Source: Zerene cesonia (Eukaryota > Arthropoda > Insecta > Lepidoptera > Pieridae). From it: DNA of 64,000 bases. The notes below the pieces were generated by a model. That model was not told the DNA's origin, did not search any database, and saw only the letters and a program-made list of their open reading frames with translations. This document shows, one piece after another, positions 10,604-22,900 of the stretch; the stretch's first letter is position 1; the number at the start of each line of letters is the position of its first letter. The stretch covers positions 2,294,001-2,358,000 of the forward strand of contig NC_052124.1 in the NCBI RefSeq assembly GCF_012273895.1, read 5' to 3'. Made by a program: the position numbers and the translations under genes.

Positions 10604-11649
10604 ACTTATATTCTTTTGTAATTGTTAATATTAACATCGATCGTTATTATGTGTAGCAGAATTAAAGTGGGTAATAAGACATTCGCCTTCTCTTCCTATA
10701 AAACTTCAGCTATTTTTATTCTTTGTTTCTAATATGCTTGACCATTTTTTTCGATTAAACTCAAAATGATTACTATTCTTTCAATTTTCAAATGTTTTTA
10801 AATACCTAACAACTTATACAGATAACTAACGTGAAGACATGAAATTGGTTTGCATAAATCTTTTATATGATTAACGCAAAAAAATATCCCCTGAAACAAG
10901 CACAGGAAGTGAAACAAAAATATACGATAAATTAAATAATTTAAGAACATGTAAAAAAGGAAAATACATTATATATATAATATGTGCATCAATACAGCGT
11001 ATATGTGTATGGCAATACTCATTGAGATAAGAATAATACAAAGTATAAACAAACTGTGCCATGGAAACGATACCGTGTAACAAAGTTAAAAAATAAAAAT
11101 GAATAAGCAGATAAATAACATCTTCAAGGTCCTACCAAATTACCTAAATCAATATTAAAAAATAATACATGGACTTACCAAAATACAAGACAAATATATG
11201 TCTTTATTTCACTTCAATAAAATGAATAATTATAACAATTTAAAATGTTATTACAATACGTGCACTGCATAGTAGAACCATTCATGGATTACTTACTCTG
11301 AGGAACTATTTGCAACCAGCACAGAGTAATTTTATATACCTATATGGTTCAAACATCGCATCTGACTTCATGCAATAGGTGACGCATACGCATTATTTGA
11401 GTTGCCACTATAAAGACAGAGTCGAACTTTGGGGAGTTTTATATAAAAATTAATTACTTAATTACTAATCGGAAATAATTATTAGTCATGTTAAATATAC
11501 ACTCAAACTCAAACATTTATTTGTTTAACTAGACTTCTTATATTTATATACTTTTATATCTTTTTTGTTTAGTTTTTCCATAGAACATTGGAGTTTTTAT
11601 ATTTTAACTTTATATATGTATAAAATTCTCGTGTCACTATGTCAGTGAC

Positions 11650-11765
11650 CAAACTTCATCTGAAGGGGGAGACCCATATCCCTTTGTTGTCCCTTCCCAG
11701 TCCTTTCCTTTATTCCACTTATTAATTTAAAATCAGCAATCCATTTGTGAAAGTTGTATATGTTA
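11650..11765 (+). mobile_element. LINE F 3' fragment
   Basis: Matches the internal part of the full 3' end at 17044-17341: GGGGGAGACCCATATCC, CTTCCCAGTCCTTTCC and GCAATCCATTTGT. The end with the A-tail is missing. Confidence 0.6.
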
Positions 11766-11982
11766 ATAGATTGACTTTGACAGATTTTGAGCTTCTTATT
11801 TTAAAGGTAATTGTTATAAGAGGCGCCGTCTAACAAAAGTGAACTTAAACCCTTAACTGAAGGCACATATCTATAAACCAGATGACGACTTTTTAAAAAT
11901 AAATAATCCATTTCAATTATTATTAGCTAGTTACATATTATTTCAACAAATCCACCACGTACATTGAATCCATTATATAGGT

Positions 11983-12195
11983 AGTAACTGCGCCTGCGGT
12001 TTCACCTGCGTAAGTCTGCATCCCATAGGAATATTGGGATAAAAAGTCACCTGTGTGTTATTTCAGTTAACCAGCTATCTACGTACCAAATTTCATTGCA
12101 ATCGGTTTAGTAGTTTTTGCGTGAAAGAGTAACTAACATACATACATACATACATCCATAGTTACAAACTTTCGCGTTTATAACATTGTAAAGAT
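11983..12195 (-). mobile_element. Helitron-like element, family A, decayed
   Basis: AACTGCGCCTGCGGTTTCAC at the left and a degraded TAACATTGTAAAGATAC right end. Carries a CATA microsatellite in place of the usual CA run. Confidence 0.7.
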
Positions 12196-13542
12196 ACATC
12201 GTTTAAGTCGTTTTTGATAAATTATTATCTAAGAGTACTAACTAGTACAGTATTATGTTATCTGTGGTACTACGTATTCTATATATATATAGGATAGCGC
12301 TATATTGCTGCATAAAATAATTAATCCCTGTAAAGCATAGTTCGTGCGAAATTAATATCAGTTTAACTAGCTGTTACCCGCGACTATAACCGCATCAACC
12401 TGATTGATGATTGATGATTTTTATTCAATGATTTAAACACAAAATCACAACCAGGGGACACAAAATTTTCGTATATTATAATTTATACCAATGTAGTCTG
12501 TGTATTATATATATCAGATAATTCGATGTAGGAATCGGATTATTTATTGTAATGATTATATAAATAATAATTTATGCAAGATTTTACATTAATATGCTCA
12601 TCTCAGCCGCCAAGCCGCGATGTTACATCGCCTCTTGCAGTCTTTCCTTTTTTTTAATTTTACATTTTCAAAATTAACTGAAATTAAAGCCTTTCTACTC
12701 CAAATTACCTTTTATTCTAGTAAAAATACAGGTTCAAAATAAAAAAAATACACAGGTTATGAGAAATCACCATGTCATCATTAAATTGGTTTTTTTTTTT
12801 GCTTTCATCGATCACTTTCGATAGCAATAAGAAGTTTTCAATTCAAAACAGGAATTCCTGAGCTTTGTAAGTTCAACAAACAAACAGTTTTCAGCCTTAA
12901 GATAGCAGCCCAGTTATTTATATTGTTATATTAGTCACAGTTTAGTAACGATGCGACTATAAATATCTATCGCTACATATCGCACGGGGATTTCCCTAAA
13001 AGCTAATGGAACAAAGTTGCCATTGCAAATATTATTTAATAATATTATGTTGTGTGTTAAGCATACTTATTATTTGTTTCTTCAAGAATTAAATTTTTTA
13101 AGTTTTTTAATGTATGTGGTTGTACACTTACCCCACACTAATTTAAACATCGTTCTCTAATAAGAGAGCGGTGTATTTAATTTGTATATTGTAGGAAAAA
13201 GACTTGGGCAACGCGATGTTTTCAGAAATAATGAACCATGATAATTTATCGGTCGGTGTCGATAAGAATGAAATTATAACAATACGAATTTTAGGAACAA
13301 TTGCGTCAATTTAAAACTACTGTCATAGTTAGTACTTTATACTTACACTACATTACTCGAGATCTAAGATCTAACTCCACGCGGTAAAACCAGTACGCGC
13401 TAACCAGAAAACAGAAGAACGAAGAAAGAAGACAAATAATACAACATTACATAATCATCCATTTATTTCATGTCAAACCAAATTAGGGTCGTTCAAAATT
13501 GGGTGCGAAAGTAATTAATAATCAAATAATATCAATAAATCT

Positions 13543-13548
13543 TTTATT
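13543..13548 (-). promoter_or_regulatory. ODAD1-like polyadenylation signal
   Basis: AATAAA on the - strand about 270 bases after the stop at 13817. It is the first good hexamer past the minisatellite. Confidence 0.5.
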
Positions 13549-13627
13549 TAGAAAAAGATGCGTTAATAAACTAGGAATACACAATAATAGACAGACAGCT
13601 TGTAGGGTGTCTAGTGTTTGGAGAGTG

Positions 13628-13872
13628 CGGAGTGTATTAACTAGGTGTGGGACGAGTTTTCCGCAGGTGTGAATCGAGTTTGTGCGGGTTGCACTACGCG
13701 GGTGTGCGACGAGTTTGTGTTAATGTTTGACTTAGGTGTGTGACAAGTTTGTGCGCGGGGCATTACGCGGGTGGGATATAAGTTTGTACGAGGTGTGAGA
13801 CGATTTCGGTGAGTTTTTATGCGGGTGCGAGACGAATTTGTGCGGGGTGTGCGCGTCGAGGTGTGTGCCCAG
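13628..13872. repeat. Degenerate minisatellite overlapping the ODAD1-like stop codon
   Basis: Seven or so imperfect units of about 20-36 bp built on GTGTGCGACGAGTTTGTGCG with GGGGCATTACGCGG linkers. The last exon of the coiled-coil gene ends inside it at 13817, so its final residues come from repeat units. Confidence 0.8.
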
Positions 13873-13951
13873 TGTGTAGGGGCCTCGGCGTGCGGGGCCC
13901 ACGGGTCCGCTTGCCCCCAGCTGGGGCCCGAGCACTGCTCTCCTGGAACTT
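13817..13951 (-). CDS. ODAD1: ODAD1-like exon 10 and stop
   Basis: Acceptor AACTTTCAG; 44 residues, KFQESSARAPAGGKRTRGPR then a basic Pro/His-rich tail ending RLAPA. The tail is low-complexity and poorly conserved in character; its last part is read from the minisatellite. Confidence 0.75.
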   Translation of the reverse strand, partial: KFQESSARAPAGGKRTRGPRTPRPLHTGHTPRRAHPAQIRLAPA

Positions 13952-16900
13952 CTGAAAGTTGCATAAAGTTTAGTGTAAATGTGTGTATGAAAAATTATCT
14001 TGGTTTAATTGGAATGAGGCATTTTAATTGAGATATAAAGATATCACATTTTCTTTGAATCCGGTTGGAATAGAAATAAATAAAAACGATCGTGCTGATA
14101 ATACCCGAATCTTTTTACAGTGTCACAATGTTCAAAACATTAATAAAAATATATTAATACTGATTAAAGAGCATATGTTGAATACATTATTACTAGCTTG
14201 CCGCCCGCGGCTTCACCCGCGCCGTCAAAGCAATTGAGATGTTTCACCACGGTGAAAAAGAGAAACTTATTATAAATTTTTCATTATAATGTGACAGTTG
14301 TCACTTGAATAACCTCACCTCTTCAAACTTGATCACCTCCACGATTTCGGTGATCTTCTTCTCCAGACTCTTGATGAACAGTCTCGCGTTGGTAACATTG
14401 ATGTCCAGGTTATGGCCCAACAGCTTGAGCAGCGGCAGCGACTCGCATTCTGATGAACTGAAGAAGAAATAATTCAATTTTAATTTTCTACAGCATTGAA
14501 CTGCGTGAACTGAGAGGAGCTGCGGGCACCAACTAGAGAAATATGGTAATAAAATGAACTTATCGTAACAAATCGGCGAGTACGAGGCGAGTCTTCTCGT
14601 ACGAGTCCCGAGCGACTCGAGAAACTTCTGTGAATTCAACTTGGTTTTTTGTGTATTTTTCCTCATCTATACTAATATTAAAAAGCTGAAGAGCTTGTTT
14701 GTTTGTTTCAAAGCACTGATCTCAGGAACTACTGGTTCGATGTAAAAAATTCTTCCAGTGTTAGATAGCCCATTTATTGAGGAAGGCTATATATGTCCCA
14801 CGGGCGAAGCTGGGCGGACCGCTAGTTATTAATGACAAGATAGCAACCTGGCAAGCGAGTGCACTTGCTGCAGCAGCGAGTCGAGCACGAGGCGAGTGCT
14901 GGCGCACGCGGCGGCGCGCTGGCGCCGCGCGCCGCGCCGCGCCGCCAGCGCGCTGCGGAGCGCCGCGCTGCTCTCTTGCTGCTTGTGCAACTTCGCTTGC
15001 TGTTTCGTGTGCTCCTCCTCTGTTTTATGTCGGTTTATTGTATTTTAAGTAGTGGTGGCTCAGCGGTGAGAACCTCGGACTTCAAAATCGATAAGTCGGG
15101 GTTCGAGACCGGGCGAGCGTGCAGGAAATAAATTGATTTTTCAATTTATCTGCAAATGTGGATAACATCACCACTGCTTAAAACGGTGAAGGAGAACATC
15201 GTGAGGAAATCGGCATGTCCAAGAATCAAAGTTCGACGACATGCGTCATCTGCCAACCCGCACTTGGCCAGCGTGGTGGATTATGGCCTGAACCCTCATA
15301 GGAGGCCTGTGTCCCAGTTGTGGGAACATGTATGAGCTAATGATGATGATGATGATGATTGTATTTTTATTGGAATCAACGCATGTTTTTTTTGGCTTTA
15401 TACTACATCTTACTAACTGCATAACTCATCCTTTATGGTACGGCACCATAACTTGTGTTATAGGTGTCTATGGGCAACGCAATTAGCTTTAAATATCTGG
15501 CATTGCGTCTGCTCGTTTGCCTCCTAATGGTACCTGAATTTATAAAAGATTGTCATTTCGCGATTGTAGTGGTTGAAGTCTGCAACTGAAAGTTGGAGGG
15601 TTAAAAACTAATAATTTAAAAACATGAAAAAACCGATCTAAAAGCTTAACATGTTATGGATTACATACAAATAAAATAAACTCATAACAGAACGAAAAAA
15701 TAAGAGTAGAATTTAGAACCTCCTTCATTCTTAGGACGTCAGTCGGTAAAAAAAGTACCTATTTCCTTTTTCTTTCCAAGTTTAAGTTAATACATAAATT
15801 TTTAGTTTTGTAGCCGAGTGGTTTATAAATAAGGAATTTACTTTTCAAAAGAATAAATAATGATTGATCACGAGGCAGGATACAAACCCGCGTCATTTTG
15901 CCAATTTTTTTCTATAATTTAAGCATTTTTCAAATTTCATACCAATATTAGCTCTTAGCGATTTGACAGCGTCGCTCAGGTTCTTGAGTTCGGTATTAAC
16001 TTCGTTTATGTAGTTGAATAACGCGTAATTCTCCTCCTCACGTCGCGTAAACTCTATCATCAGTTTATCCACGTCGTCTTCCTGCATGTACTCCTGAAAT
16101 TGGTTTTTTAAAGTATAAATGAATAATGAAATAAAAAATGGGTGACATACGGACGGACAGACAGACAGACGTGGCGAAACCATAAGGGTTCCTTTTTTTG
16201 CTATTTGAACTATTGAACTCTTAAAAACACGGCTACTTATTAGAAGCATGATTGATGCTTCAAGCCATACATTAGTAAATTGAAATATATCATAATTTAA
16301 TGGTTATTATTGTGACAAGCTCGGTAAATTGGAGGCTCATACCCCTTTCCTTACCCTTCCCAGTCCTTTCGTTTATTCCTCTCGTCATTCATTTCTTAAT
16401 CTCATTCCAGTTTGAAGTAGGCAATCCATTTGTAGAGGCGTAAGGTTTACAATCCACCTTACACCTCTCCAAATGCTCATGGGCGGTGGCAGCGCTTACC
16501 ATCAGGCGACCCACCAGCTCCATTGCCGCCTGTGACATAAAAAAGTATGTCATATATACTATACAAATGTACACACACACGTCCAAGAATAAAAAGTGCT
16601 ACGACATGTGACATCTGCCGACGCACTTGGGCAGCGTGGAGGATTATGGCCGTGGCCGGTATGGGCTGATGATGGAGGGGCACCTTCAAGGCGTCCAGCA
16701 GGGTGAGGTGCGCGCAGTAGGCGGCGAGGCGCAGCTGGTGGCGGCGCGCGCGGCGCGCGGCGGCGCGGCGCCCGCCGGCGGGGCGCCGCGCCGCGCCCTT
16801 GCTGCGCAGGAACCGCTCCAGCTTCGCGCTGTGCTCCAGCTGCCGGTGCAGCTCGCGCACCTCCTGTACCCCGAACATTTTGGTTGCAGCTGTTAGCCCG

Positions 16901-19900
16901 CGTGTTCCAAGGTGTACACAGTATCCTGCTACTTTAAGGGTTGCCTGGTAGAGATCGCTAACTAGCGATTTGCTTACTTAAAAGTAATGTAACGTTCCGC
17001 TTGCTTGTTTTTTCTTATTAGCAATAAAGAATTTCATTTCATAGCTCGCACCGGGGAAGTACCACAGCCACAGAAGACCGGCGTGAGTTATCTCATTCTG
17101 CTGTGTTTCGTTCGGTGAGTGGGGGAGCCGAAGGCCCATATCCTTTTCCTTCCCTTCCCAGTCCTTTCCTTTATTCCTCTAGCCAATCCTTTCTTAATCC
17201 CTTCCCAAAAAGTCGGCAATCCATTTGTAGAGGAGTAAAGTCTGCAATGGATCTTATGCCTCTATAAATGTTCATGGGCGGTGGTAGCGCTTACCATCAG
17301 GCGACCCACCACCTCCATTGCTGACTGTGACATAAAAAAAAAGTTCTATTCTTCAAAAATGTCTCTTTTGCTATTCTTCAAAAATAAAAATATATATATA
17401 ATTTCTGAAGAAAAAACCCGAAACTGTGTGTACCAAATTTCATCCAAATCGAATCAGCGATTCAGTCGCGAAAAAGAATCGGACAGAAAAAGTAACTTTG
17501 CCTTGAAATCTGTAAAAAATATACCAAGCAGTGCCTCCGATAGTCCACAGCCGCTTTTTCCTTCAGCGCTTCCAGCTTGGCGCACCACTCCTCGCGCTGC
17601 TCGTACGTGGAGATGGTGCCTTCCACCAGCTCGAGGGCCAACGCTTTGCCTTCCATCAGGCGGCGCACCTGGCCCTTCCAGATTGTGTTGAAAAACTGAC
17701 TGGAACGGGTTATCGTAGCATTTAAATATTCATTTTATGGACATAGAAAAAGATGTACTTATATAATTTAAGTGTTTCTTAATAAAATAGTTAGCTTTCC
17801 TATTTTTAGGGTAGAACGATGAAAACGAATTGGGAATGTCTTTTGTTGGAAGTTGATTAAAACAGAATACGTTAGAGTGTGAAAAAAAATCAAGAACTCA
17901 CATTTCTAGTGCATTACGTGACTTCAACTCATTTTAGAGTATAGGACATAGGTTAAGACTAAAGTGTTGCCATTTCCTATTATAAATGAAAGAGTGATTA
18001 TAATGTACTAAAAATGTTCTATTCTCTACTTCTATTTTAGTTAAAAAGGCGCTTACCGATCGCACAGAAGCCGGTCAATGTGCAGGCGCATGTTATAGTT
18101 TTCGCTGTTGACCGAGTTAAACTTCATCATAGCTGTGTTGAGCCGGTTCTCGAGTTGACTCACTATCGTTTGATTGTCTGTCGGTTCATACGCCTGAAGT
18201 ACGCACGACATAGCTTATGTTTTAGGAAAGACAATAATATCTATTCGCTACCAAAAACCAATTAAATCAAAAAAATAGGATATGTGTGAGTCGGACTCAT
18301 TATCTCTGAAATCTTCAATAATTATCTTACTATTACCATTTATGAAATACAGCCGGACACAGAGACACGTAGAGAGACAAACGCACATCGAAGCCAACAT
18401 AAATATGTATTGCGCTTTAAATGTTAAAATTACTAAGAAAAATATTATCACCTTCTCTGATCCTTTCGACCTCAGCTTTTTAATTTCCTTCTGCACTTGC
18501 TTTAAAAGGAAGTCCAATTCATTGATGTTCGCCCGATATTCCTTTACTTCCGCAGAATGCGTCTCGTAATCCTTTAAAAGTGACAGCAGCTTTTCCCGCG
18601 TTTTCGCGTTTTCCAGAACGTTCGATGTGCTTTTTGTCAACTGCGATTTCAGTTTTTCTCTCAGTAAAAAAATTACATGAAAATACCTACTTATTTATTA
18701 TTATTACTACTACCTACCTACCTACTTATTATTTACCAATAGTATATAAGTTATTTTTTATAATTAATAAATGAGTTCAATTAAGCAATACGTGAGGGTT
18801 GATGTTTTTAACAAAAACCTAAATCGCCTCAATTATTGGGGCATCAGCTTTCAAATGAAGAAAACATCACAATTGGTTCACCCAGTAGAATGTTCTGAGG
18901 TAACACCACTCCAAAAATTACTCAATACGAGAACCTCTTCGTCTTTTTGAAGTCGGTTAAAAGTATGTTCAAAATGTATTATTTTTCTTCTAGTTTACCT
19001 CACGAATGCAGTTATAAAAATGCGTTATTTAATAGGATTTTTTTTTATTCAGTCTAGATAATTCTAGAATATTGTAAAGCTTATGGTTATTAATACAAAT
19101 ATACTAAGAATAGGGTAGATTATTCTTTCGACTTTAAGCATTTCATAATCAAGAGTTCGCATTCTTACAAGAGATGGAAAGACAAAACCAACAAAACAAA
19201 ATCTCTTAAAATCCATCCGTTCAGATGTTGACAAGTAAAATGATACATTTATTCTTACTCTAATTTATGGCATGTGTGATATTTAAAATAAAAAAAAACC
19301 AATAGGTAATAAATTATTTATTATAAAATATAAAACAGCCTAATATCAAACTCCTGAAATGGATGGAATGATTATTTTTTAATTTTGAGTGTATATAGTG
19401 TCCCACATCTTTTTTTGTACCTTTTCTTTGTTTGAGTGGAAAATCTTGCATAGATACCCACTGCCCTCAGGAAATGAGCCGTGGTATACGTCGGATTCCT
19501 ACCGACGATAACCCCCACTGTGTTCCGTCGAGCCGCTTTAGTGTAGTGGCCACAGGACATAGTATATATCCAACCTTTCGCCGGTCAGCTAGTGCTCATA
19601 AACTTTGTTAGATCCACAATTGCTCAGTTTAGTCTTTGTTGACAATTTTATTGACAATCTCTTAAAAACATTATGTTAATACTGTAGCACATATTTTTTC
19701 GGGACCTCTTAGCATATGCACATATTTTGTTTGGAAGAACTGGAAAAAAATTAACAATGAGTTAATGATAATAATAATATTGAGCCCAATCTATTCTCTA
19801 AGACAGATCTTATAAAAAATTACTTAGAATAATTCTTGATATGGTATATTTGAAAAACATTGATGTTTCAAAAACAAAACAATTGAAAATGTTAATAAAA

Positions 19901-22900
19901 TAGTCAACAACTCAAACTCAAACATTTATTTATTCAATTAGACTCCTTATAGAAGAAGTTTTGAATTGTCATAGCACAGTTTTAGCTTTTACCACCAGAG
20001 ATTCAGAAATTCGAAAATTCGCAATTCAGAGGAAATAAACAGTTAATTATAATATTTAATTACCAATCAGTTTATAGGTATATTATGTACAGGCAGCTAT
20101 AATTATAATTTATTATGTTTAGGCAGCTAATAAACAATTAATTATTTTTCAATTACTTTATAAAACTAGCTACACCTGCAGTTTAAAGCACATATAATTA
20201 TATAGCTTTTAACTTTCTACACTGAACATAGTTTCTGTGTTAGATAGTTCATTTATGGAGGAGGAGGAGAACTACAGAATTTCTAGCCGGCTCTTCACTA
20301 TAGAAACTGCTTTCATAACCTGTGGTAAGTGTTCAAACTGTATTATGATGATTCAAATGCTTCTATACGAAGTCTAATTAAATTAATAAATGTTTGAGTT
20401 TGAGTTTGATAGAATTATTTAAATTGGACCAGTACTTCCTAATGTCAATGTGTAGCTAATTTCAATGAACAAAACAAACTCATCAACTTTTAATTATTAT
20501 TATAGATTACTAGCTGCGCCCCGTGGTTTCACCCGCATAAGTCGCCTATATATGTTATTCCAGTTGTCCAGCTGTCTACGTACCAAATTTCATTGCAATC
20601 GGTTCATTAGTTTTTGCGTGAAAGTGCAACAAACACACACACATCCTCACAAACTTTCGCATTTATAATATTAGTAGGATATTGTATTGTTAATATTTAA
20701 TAAGTAATAATAAAAATCTCCTTACCTGTTTAATATTTCTGCAGTCCTTTTTTAAAAAGAACAGTGCCATTTCATGATCAGTAGGCAGTGCCTGAGAGAA
20801 AGAGATAAACCAACATTTATCGTCCCACCATAATATATTATGTTCATTTAAATCTCCATGTACAAAACCACCTTCAAAATATAACTTATCCACTGCTTGA
20901 AGCACACAGGTATACACATATTGCCATTTTTCCATAGGAATTACTAACTCCGCCAAAGACGGAGCTCTCTTTTCATCACCAATAAATGACATTAAAACAC
21001 AATGTGATTTGCAATAAATTGGTGATGGGGCATTGATTCCGACAGCCTGCATTTTGACTAACAAATCAAACTCTTTTTTGGCCCATTGCTTAACCACTTG
21101 CCGAGTATTTTTGTTTACAAACAACTCTGTGAATTTATAATCTGGCCTCACATATGGTTCAGAGGAAATAGTTGTGTGAATCTTTGTTTTATATACTTTT
21201 ATTGCACACTGATTCAGGCCACGGAAAGGGAAACTAAAGTTTGCATGTAGAACTAACGATTCACTTCCATGAGAAATAATGTTGTCTATATTTCTAATCA
21301 GTCCACAATTGATTAATTTTCTTAATATCCGTCTTGAATACTCATCTTCTATGATCAGTATGGCAACTTCTCTCTTAGTATTATGATGATGGTAATAAAA
21401 GCGTAATTCTCTAAATTTATCAGAATTTGGTGTCTGTATATAAGCACAATTAATTGTGTTTAGATTTGCTGGAAACTGAAGAATTTTGTTATCATTTCTG
21501 AAGTTTCTTTTTGATGTATTCTTCAATGCTTTAGGGCTAGCGAATTCCTTTAATTGTGCATCAATCACATCCCAATGTTTATCTATGTGAAGATCTTCGT
21601 CGTATATGTTTTCTTGAAACGTGTTCGATTTCAGATCTAATTCAATCACGTCGAACCCTTGATTCACTTCGAAACTCATATTATGGCTGCACCACAAAGA
21701 ATCTTCTATGGCTTGTAATGGTTTTTCCTCTGACATAACTATGTGGAAATTTTCGCGGTAAAAAACGTAACACGAGAATTATAAGCAATAACTTGTGAAT
21801 TTAAACCCGCAATGTCTACGCTATATATTATTGATAGCTAACTTTGTTACTTGATTTAGTATTCACAGTTTTGTAATGCGCTAACTACGTCTTGATACTG
21901 CCTGCCACCCTATGTTTTGCACATATATATGGGCCACTATATTGCATAATTTTAATGAAATTTTGGATTTGGGTAGAAATATTGCACAATATTACAGATT
22001 AGAGGAGGGTGAAAATTTATAAAATTATGTCATCCGCTTCTAGAAACTGAGTTTGAGACATGTTTCATAATATTTGGTATATTACTTCAGATTCACGGAT
22101 TGCAGTTTGCACAAGTAAAATATTATAAATAAATAACTTTAATAATTCCTCAGTTCAATGACACTGACTGCTGACATAAAGAAATAATGACGTATCAACT
22201 ATCAGGGTACATACAGATATCACAAGACTTTTAAAACGTGGCGGCTTTTCTCATATAAACAAATTCAACATCAAGATATAATTCACATAGCGTTACCTAG
22301 TAATTACGTTTAGTATATAATTATCCTCCAGTTATGTATGGAATATAGTTATAAATTTTGTGACATTATGTAAAACAATATACCATAAGTAACCTACCTT
22401 AAGTTGTATCATTATTTTATCGAGATCGGCGGTCAGCGATTGTATAATGTTCCTTTGCACTCTAAGGGTGGGCTTCACACTGCTCATGACATTAGCACGA
22501 TCGACCTCCATTACTCTAAACTAGAAACACATAAATAGTAATAAACATTTTAAAGAATCACGATTCACGAAGATGATACTTAAACCCACAAATGCATGGC
22601 ATATCGTTAATAAATTAAACAACAAAAATTAGAGGAGTTCACATCCTATACTCCTAGCCATGTTTCATTCAAATATAGTGAGTTTGTGGGGAGTGATAGA
22701 CGTATGTTTGTCTCTCTGAAACGTAAGAGCCGTTTAACGGATTTTCATTCTACTTGGCAGTGCTGAAGGTTGTGTATCAGAATAACACATACGCGTAAGC
22801 TATAGAAATACTTGTTTTTTTACGTGGAGTCGTCTGCGCGTGAAACCTTATTGCATAGCTAGTTCATGATTATACTACATATCATCTAGTTACCCGAGTA

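Larger units (their letters stand above)
9914..13542. other. Intergenic DNA with sparse repeats
   Basis: Contains two family A elements (10381-10603 and 11983-12195), a LINE F fragment (11650-11765) and the left end of a LINE beginning near 11500 (ACTCAAACTCAAACATTT). The remainder (10604-11490, 12196-13540) is AT-rich with no coding signal I can support. Confidence 0.55.

Noticed and set aside
13641..13964. 107-codon - strand frame rich in Thr, Ser and His
   Set aside because: It is the minisatellite read out of phase; the splice acceptor before 13951 and exon 9 phase select the shorter frame ending at 13817.
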